From positions 1-5,619 of the forward strand of contig JAUWOG010000183.1 in NCBI GenBank assembly GCA_030612305.1: DNA of 5,619 nucleotides, in the 5' to 3' direction. The notes beneath the pieces are model-generated. The model ran no database searches and had not been told where the DNA came from. It saw only the letters and a list, made by a program, of their open reading frames with translations. The position numbers were made by a program, and so were the translations under genes. The number at the start of each line of letters is the position of its first letter. The first letter of the stretch is position 1. Positions 1-4,044 of this stretch are shown piece after piece. Source of the stretch: Armatimonadota bacterium (GTDB taxonomy: Bacteria > Armatimonadota > Zipacnadia > Zipacnadales > UBA11051).

Positions 1-57
1 CAGAGCGGCGAGAGTGACTATGAGCAGGGCGAGCGTCGTCTTCGTGGCGAGTGTCAT
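1..57 (-). CDS. N-terminal fragment of an exported or membrane-anchored protein (runs off left edge)
   Basis: Reading the minus strand from the ATG at 57-55 gives 19 uninterrupted codons to the window edge: MTLATKTTLALLIVTLAAL. This is a short polar start with one Lys followed by a Leu/Ala/Ile/Val-rich core, the pattern of a Sec signal peptide or N-terminal membrane anchor. A Shine-Dalgarno GGGAG (minus strand, plus-strand positions 68-72) lies 10 nt upstream of the ATG, which supports this start. The gene is transcribed away from the small membrane-protein gene at 218, so 58-217 would hold both promoters. Nothing of the mature protein is visible and no function can be given. The call rests on only 57 nt, so a chance ORF cannot be excluded, but the start, ribosome site and hydrophobic core agree with one another. 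Confidence 0.6.
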   Translation of the reverse strand, partial: MTLATKTTLALLIVTLAAL

Positions 58-67
58 TTGCGGATAG

Positions 68-72
68 CTCCC
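68..72 (-). promoter_or_regulatory. Shine-Dalgarno of the left-edge minus-strand gene
   Basis: The plus strand reads CTCCC here, so the minus strand reads GGGAG, 10 nt before the ATG at 57-55. It is the main reason for trusting the truncated gene at the left edge. Confidence 0.5.
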
Positions 73-202
73 GAGTTACGGCGCGCACGTGTATGGGGTA
101 TTTCATCAAGGAGGAGTGGTTCACCTGCCGGTACTGGAGGGGAAGGTCCGGCTGATAGAGAATAGGGTGAGCGCGTGAGCATGGAAGAACTCCGGCGGAA
201 CG

Positions 203-209
203 AAAGGGG
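203..209 (+). promoter_or_regulatory. Shine-Dalgarno deciding the start of the small membrane-protein gene
   Basis: The purine run AAAGGGG ends 2 nt before the ATG at 212 but 8 nt before the in-frame ATG at 218. The second spacing is normal for initiation, so 218 is preferred over the longer reading. Confidence 0.55.
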
Positions 210-217
210 CGATGAGG

Positions 218-481
218 ATGGAAGTGGCGCCTGGCGACGAGTTGATGGGGTACTTGGCGGGTGCGAGCGGAGTGGCGGCAGTCGTCTGGATTATTGGTAT
301 TCTGGTTATGGGTTTGTTCTGGCTGGTAATGGCGATCTGGGTGGGTTTTGACGCCTCGTCGCGACGTCAGCCGGGGTTCCCGTGGTTCGTGCTGGCGTTG
401 TGTCTGACGCCGGTGGGCCTGGGTGTCTGGCTGGTGGTGAGGGCTTTTGTGCCGGCGTCTCCCGTGGGCCAATCTGCTTGA
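218..481 (+). CDS. Small two-helix integral membrane protein, PLDc_N-like in layout
   Basis: The product is 87 residues from ATG 218; starting at ATG 212 would add two residues. No start lies upstream of 212 before the in-frame TGA at 176. Two hydrophobic helices are evident: roughly residues 16-43, rich in Val/Ile/Leu/Trp and ending WVGFD, and roughly 54-76, reading FPWFVLALCLTPVGLGVWLV. They are joined by a short basic loop (DASSRRQPG), giving a hairpin topology with the loop probably cytoplasmic. The pattern 'W-x-x-FDA-x-x-RR...W...P-x-GL-x-x-WL-x-x-R' recalls the small membrane proteins grouped under the phospholipase D-nuclease N-terminal (PLDc_N) type, which are often linked to envelope stress or have no known role. 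That likeness comes from memory of the motif layout. There is no catalytic motif, and a specific function cannot be given. The next gene is 134 bp downstream and may have its own promoter. Confidence 0.7.
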   Translation: MEVAPGDELMGYLAGASGVAAVVWIIGILVMGLFWLVMAIWVGFDASSRRQPGFPWFVLALCLTPVGLGVWLVVRAFVPASPVGQSA

Positions 482-542
482 GATTGTCCTGCGGGCAGTG
501 ATGAGGGAACGATTTGGGCTCGGCTCGCGTCAAATGAGTACT

Positions 543-570
543 CCGGCCGGGATGCTGGTATATCGGCCGG
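543..570. repeat. Perfect 7-bp inverted repeat with 14-nt spacer
   Basis: CCGGCCG at 543-549 is the exact reverse complement of CGGCCGG at 564-570. The spacer contains the TATAT of a possible promoter. It could be an operator, a hairpin in a leader RNA, or chance in a GC-rich genome. No T-run follows, so a Rho-independent terminator is unlikely. Confidence 0.55.
556..564 (+). promoter_or_regulatory. Possible extended -10 promoter element
   Basis: TGGTATATC matches an extended -10 (TGn followed by a TATAAT-like hexamer, four of six positions). There is no recognisable -35 at 536-541, the normal spacing. Transcription would start near 571-573, leaving a leader of about 45 nt before the large gene. 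The AT-rich hexamer stands out in a GC-rich region, but the assignment is weak. Confidence 0.25.
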
Positions 571-615
571 CGTGACGTTTCCATCCAGTCGCGTTGTCAT
601 GGGAGCAGTAGCAGG

Positions 616-3600
616 TTGATGAAGTGTTTTGCCGACCGGCAGGGCAGGTGCCGGAGCCAATTTGTGTTGGTCGCGTTTCTAGTTGCGTCGGTGGTTGTCG
701 GCGGCGAGGTATGCCGCGCGGATGTTCTCGGCTCGATCAAGAACGCTTTCAAGCGCTGGGAGCTTTTCCAGGGGCTGGAGGTGAGCGGCCAGAACCGCCT
801 CACATTCCAGCAGCATATGGTGGACGGCTCGGAGACGGCGTATGAGAACCAGCGCTGGGATACGAGCAGCATGGTGCGCCAGACGAGCCTGCACCTGCAG
901 GGCCCGATCTGGAAGGAGCTCGCGTTCCAGGCGGACCTGTCCTCGAGCGGCTACGGGCCGAGCTATTCGCGATGGATTGTCGGGTACTCGGGCCATGACA
1001 CCTCGCTTTTCTACGGGGATGTCAACATCAACCTGGGAGGCAATGAGTTCGTATCCTTCAGCAAGCCGCTGAAGGGTTTTCAGCTCGACCAGGCGTTGCC
1101 GAATGACGGGCTGCTGCGGGCCTTCAAGTCGCAGGAGAAAGGCTACATCCGCAACCAGACGTTCTCAGGTAACAACACCTCGGGGCCGTATTTCCTGAGC
1201 TACACGCCGGTGATAGACGGCTCCGAGATAGTGAAGGTGAACGAGGAACTCCAGAGGTTTGGTGTGGATTACCGCCTGGACTACCAGAGCGGTCAGTTGT
1301 ACTTCGAGCCGGTGGACAAACCCCCGAAGATCATCCCCGATACTGCAATCATAGCCGTGAGCTATCAGTCGTATGGCTATGGATCAACTCCGAGCAAGCT
1401 GGAGGGATTCCGGGCGGAGATGCCGCTGCTGGGTGACAAGATGCTCATCGGCCTGACCCACGTGCGGCAGAGCACCGACACACCGGATGCGGACACGGTC
1501 GGCTATCAGGAGGATGTGTATCAGGGGTCGGGCTCGACGGGTCCGTTCGACACGATATTTCGCCCGATCATTGCCAACGGGACGGCGGTAACCTACAGGG
1601 GCGAGCACCGGGTCATTGACCAGGCGCTGGTTGTGCTGGTGGACAATGCCGAGCAGGCGGAGGGTGTTGACTACGACTCGTATCGCGACATCGGGCGGGT
1701 TATCTTCCGGCGCGCAGTGCCGCCGACGGCGCTGGTGCTGATCCGGTACTACTATGATCTGAGCGTGAATTACGACACCGGCAACAACGAGGTAACGGGG
1801 ATTGACCTGGCCTACAGGATCACGGATAACCTGACGCTGCAGGCGGATTACGGGCTCAGTGACGGCGGTCAGGGCGGGACCAAAGGCGACGCGATGGAGC
1901 TGAATCTCAACTACTCGAAGCCCCGGTTGAGCGCGCTGGTCTCGTATCGCAACATATCGCCGGACTTCAGCTACATCAACTCCGTCGGGTTCTACCGGCA
2001 GGAAAAGGGCACCGACGTCGGCGTGAGGTGGCAGCCGCATGACCACATCCGGCTCTACACGCGCTACTCGGACCTGGCCAGTTCGCAGGGCTATTCCTTT
2101 GGCTATAGCTCGTATGGCGGCGGGATCGGGTTTGACTCCGGATACGGAGGCTACGGTGGCTCTGGTGGATACGGCGGGTATGGCTACTCGTACCAGGTGG
2201 ACCCGGCGCAGTTCGGTGCTGAGGCAACCGCGCTGGATGTTTCGACTGAGCGGCGGGAGTATAACGTTGACTTCGATTTCCCCGGTTGGCCGACGGCGAG
2301 CCTGTCGCGCCAGGAGATGAGCAACACCGGAGGCAGCAGCGGCGACAGTGACATGGCTACCGACCAACTGCGGCTGCAGTATTCGCCCTCGGGCGGGAAG
2401 TACTCGATTTCGGGGAGCATGTATCGCACGAATCAGTTTCATGCGGGCACGACGGAGGATGAGGAGAAGCGCGGCAGCAGCACGAACCGCCATGACGTAT
2501 CGGTGCGCTGGCAGCCGAGCTCCAAGCTCTCGATTTCGGCGAACCTGGGACACAATGAGTCGCTCTCGGCGTTCGATGACAACAAGTCCAGCTCGGATAC
2601 GACGCAGTTCACGGTGCAATGGGCCCCGAAGGACAACCTGCGCGTGAACCTGGACCATCGCCTCGCAGAGTCTGTGGGGCGGGTGAGCTACTATGGCGGC
2701 TATAGCTCGTACAGTCCGGGCTTCGGGGGGATAGGTGGCGGCGGCGGCGGTTATATCCCGCCCGGCGAGGACGACGATGATGACGACGACGGGATTGACA
2801 AGTACGAGGATACCAACTCCCAGTTGCGGATCTCGTGGCAGCCGAGCAGCAAACTGTCTCTGGATGGGATGATCGGGCAGCGGAAGTACACCAGCGGGGG
2901 GAGCGTCGGCTACCTCGCCGCCAGCAATCAGACGACGCGGAACATCTCGGCGAACTACCGCGCCAGTGATGAGTGGGGCATCAACGCCATGTGGGGAACC
3001 GACATGATGGATTTCCTGCAGGAGGGGCGCGGTGCGGTGAGCAACGACATGCTGTCGCTGGGCGTCAGCTACCAGCCTGAGGGGAAGCCGTACAACGCGG
3101 GGATGAGCGTGAACCTGCAGAGCGGGTCGAGCCCGACGTATGTGGGGTTCGGGCCGGCGCAGAAGATGTTCATGGTGGACAATGATCTGTTCGATGTGCG
3201 GACATACTTTAGCTACCAGATTGATGAGAAGTCGAGTGTGACGCTGAATCTGGGGTCGTCGGATTTCGCCGGCGGCTATGCGGATTTCAAGAAGACGAAC
3301 GCGGAATTGCAGTATCAGCGGCGACTGAGCGATCTGGTGGCATTGAGCTTTGGCTACCGCTACATCCGGAATGTGTCGCGGCTGCCGCAAGACCCGCGCC
3401 TCGGCTACACCAGCCTGACGCCCTCGAGCCAGAACTACGTGGTCAACACCTTCATGCTGACTCTGAATACGAACTTCCACAGCGGGATCGGTGGGAGCGC
3501 GGCGCCGAGATATACCGGCTTTGGCGGCACGGGAGGCTCCGGTCTGGGCAGCTTCGGGGGCTATCGCAGCGGCGGCGGGTACGGCTCGAATACCTACGGG

Positions 3601-4017
3601 GGCTTCGGCGGCTCGGGCGGCTATGGCGGGTACAACACCTACGGCAGGGGCAGCTACGGTACGGGCGACGGCGCGTTTGAGAATATGCGCCGCGAGGGGT
3701 CGTATCAGGACCAGAACCGTCTGCCGGGCTACGGGATCTTTGAGGGCGCAGGGACGTCGCGACAGTCGTCGGCATATCAGGGGCGGCAGACGGGGCTGGA
3801 TGCAGGCCTCGGCGACTTCAAGGCGGACGAAGGGCGCCGGACGGCCGACCTGAGAGATACCGGGCGCACGGGTAGAGATGCGATCATGCAGCCGCCGACT
3901 GCGCCACGAATCGGCGGCGAGCATCGCGGTGAGGGTCGCGGGGAGTTGCCGAGCTGGTGGATGCCGGAAGACCTGTGGGAATACTGGCCCTATGGAGTGT
4001 GGGATGGTGAGTTCTAG
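616..4017 (+). CDS. Large exported outer-membrane beta-barrel-type surface protein with Gly/Tyr-rich segments
   Basis: The product has 1133 residues counted from TTG 616; ATG 619 is one codon downstream and equally possible (GGAG at 602-605 is 10 nt from the TTG and 13 nt from the ATG). Residues 1-35 form a Sec signal peptide, with hydrophobic core 16-29 and likely cleavage after CRA35. Residues 131-158 (YGDVNINLGGNEFVSFSKPL onward) and the GPYFL segment at 190-194 lead into module 1, about 190-252: GSEIVKV, then GVDYRLDYQSG, then IIAVSY. Module 2, about 309-381, repeats this plan: ALVVLVDN, GVDYDSYRDIG, LVLIRYYYD. I recall this pattern from SprA-like and other giant outer-membrane proteins. 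Residues 384-954 are alternating beta-strands with repeated [V/I]-x-W-x-P turns (Trp 472, 632, 669, 741), ending in an OMP-like terminal strand, NTFMLTLNTNF954. Gly/Tyr-rich segments lie at 492-526, 692-713 and 957-1018, with seven Asp at 719-725. The hydrophilic tail ends in a Trp-rich motif. I see no cysteine in the mature part. Exact role (pore, adhesin, translocon) unknown. Confidence 0.9.
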   Translation: MMKCFADRQGRCRSQFVLVAFLVASVVVGGEVCRADVLGSIKNAFKRWELFQGLEVSGQNRLTFQQHMVDGSETAYENQRWDTSSMVRQTSLHLQGPIWKELAFQADLSSSGYGPSYSRWIVGYSGHDTSLFYGDVNINLGGNEFVSFSKPLKGFQLDQALPNDGLLRAFKSQEKGYIRNQTFSGNNTSGPYFLSYTPVIDGSEIVKVNEELQRFGVDYRLDYQSGQLYFEPVDKPPKIIPDTAIIAVSYQSYGYGSTPSKLEGFRAEMPLLGDKMLIGLTHVRQSTDTPDADTVGYQEDVYQGSGSTGPFDTIFRPIIANGTAVTYRGEHRVIDQALVVLVDNAEQAEGVDYDSYRDIGRVIFRRAVPPTALVLIRYYYDLSVNYDTGNNEVTGIDLAYRITDNLTLQADYGLSDGGQGGTKGDAMELNLNYSKPRLSALVSYRNISPDFSYINSVGFYRQEKGTDVGVRWQPHDHIRLYTRYSDLASSQGYSFGYSSYGGGIGFDSGYGGYGGSGGYGGYGYSYQVDPAQFGAEATALDVSTERREYNVDFDFPGWPTASLSRQEMSNTGGSSGDSDMATDQLRLQYSPSGGKYSISGSMYRTNQFHAGTTEDEEKRGSSTNRHDVSVRWQPSSKLSISANLGHNESLSAFDDNKSSSDTTQFTVQWAPKDNLRVNLDHRLAESVGRVSYYGGYSSYSPGFGGIGGGGGGYIPPGEDDDDDDDGIDKYEDTNSQLRISWQPSSKLSLDGMIGQRKYTSGGSVGYLAASNQTTRNISANYRASDEWGINAMWGTDMMDFLQEGRGAVSNDMLSLGVSYQPEGKPYNAGMSVNLQSGSSPTYVGFGPAQKMFMVDNDLFDVRTYFSYQIDEKSSVTLNLGSSDFAGGYADFKKTNAELQYQRRLSDLVALSFGYRYIRNVSRLPQDPRLGYTSLTPSSQNYVVNTFMLTLNTNFHSGIGGSAAPRYTGFGGTGGSGLGSFGGYRSGGGYGSNTYGGFGGSGGYGGYNTYGRGSYGTGDGAFENMRREGSYQDQNRLPGYGIFEGAGTSRQSSAYQGRQTGLDAGLGDFKADEGRRTADLRDTGRTGRDAIMQPPTAPRIGGEHRGEGRGELPSWWMPEDLWEYWPYGVWDGEF
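2089..2193 (+). repeat. Gly/Tyr/Ser-rich low-complexity segment 1 (residues 492-526)
   Basis: This is coding low complexity between barrel-like strands, starting GYSFGYSSYGGG and ending GGYGGYGYSY. Tyr recurs every two to five residues in a Gly background. It probably forms a long exposed loop. It shares the peptide GGSGGYGGY with segment 3 and a 14-nt identical stretch with segment 2. Confidence 0.8.
2689..2790 (+). repeat. Gly/Tyr-rich segment 2 followed by seven aspartates (residues 692-725)
   Basis: The segment reads YYGGYSSYSPGFGGIGG, continues through more glycines, then PPGE and seven consecutive Asp codons at 2770-2790 (GAC GAC GAT GAT GAC GAC GAC). It lies between two barrel-like strands, so it is probably a loop. 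The acidic run could bind divalent cations, but no canonical EF-hand or RTX spacing is present. Confidence 0.75.
3484..3669 (+). repeat. Gly/Tyr-rich segment 3 (residues 957-1018), directly after the last barrel strand
   Basis: This is the longest of the three, about 62 residues of Gly, Tyr, Ser, Phe and Thr with occasional Arg, including GGSGGYGGYNTYGRGSYG. It begins two residues after the putative final strand (F954) and so links the barrel to the hydrophilic C-terminal tail. It is not an interstrand loop like the other two. Confidence 0.75.
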
Positions 4018-4044
4018 GACAGCGGTTGGCGACGGAGTGCTGCT

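Larger units (their letters stand above)
58..217. other. Divergent intergenic region
   Basis: This 160-bp stretch separates the minus-strand gene from the plus-strand small membrane-protein gene and should hold the promoters of both. I find no convincing -35/-10 pair on either strand. It contains a strong anti-SD match, AAGGAGG at 108-114, that is not followed by an ATG, GTG or TTG at a normal distance. It also contains a 30-codon frame from GTG 89 to TGA 176-178 and a 20-codon frame from ATG 93 to TGA 153-155; neither has a ribosome site upstream of its start. Confidence 0.5.
482..615. other. Intergenic region upstream of the large barrel gene
   Basis: This 134-bp gap follows the small membrane-protein gene. 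No credible coding frame is visible. It contains the inverted repeat at 543-570 and the possible extended -10 inside it, and ends with a GGAG (602-605) that may serve the next gene. A short CTGC/GCAG hairpin at 489-498 lacks a T-tract, so I do not call a terminator. Confidence 0.5.

Noticed and set aside
93..155. 20-codon frame MGYFIKEEWFTCRYWRGRSG
   Set aside because: There is no ribosome site before the ATG at 93, and the frame is too short to support without homologs.
181..351. 56-codon frame from ATG 181 overlapping the start of the small membrane-protein gene
   Set aside because: It overlaps the 218-481 gene in another frame, is Gly/Arg-rich with no hydrophobic or domain pattern, and lacks a properly spaced ribosome site.
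489..498. CTGC-GG-GCAG mini-hairpin after the small membrane-protein gene as a terminator
   Set aside because: The stem is only 4 bp with a 2-nt loop and no T-tract, too weak for an intrinsic terminator.
1384..3924. 846-codon open frame on the minus strand, opposite the large barrel gene
   Set aside because: It is in exact codon register with the sense gene, so its stops can arise only from sense TTA, CTA or TCA codons, which this genome almost avoids; it ends at the sense TCA at 1384. The translation is Arg/Ala/Val/His-rich without domain structure, while the sense frame has a signal peptide and beta-strand pattern.
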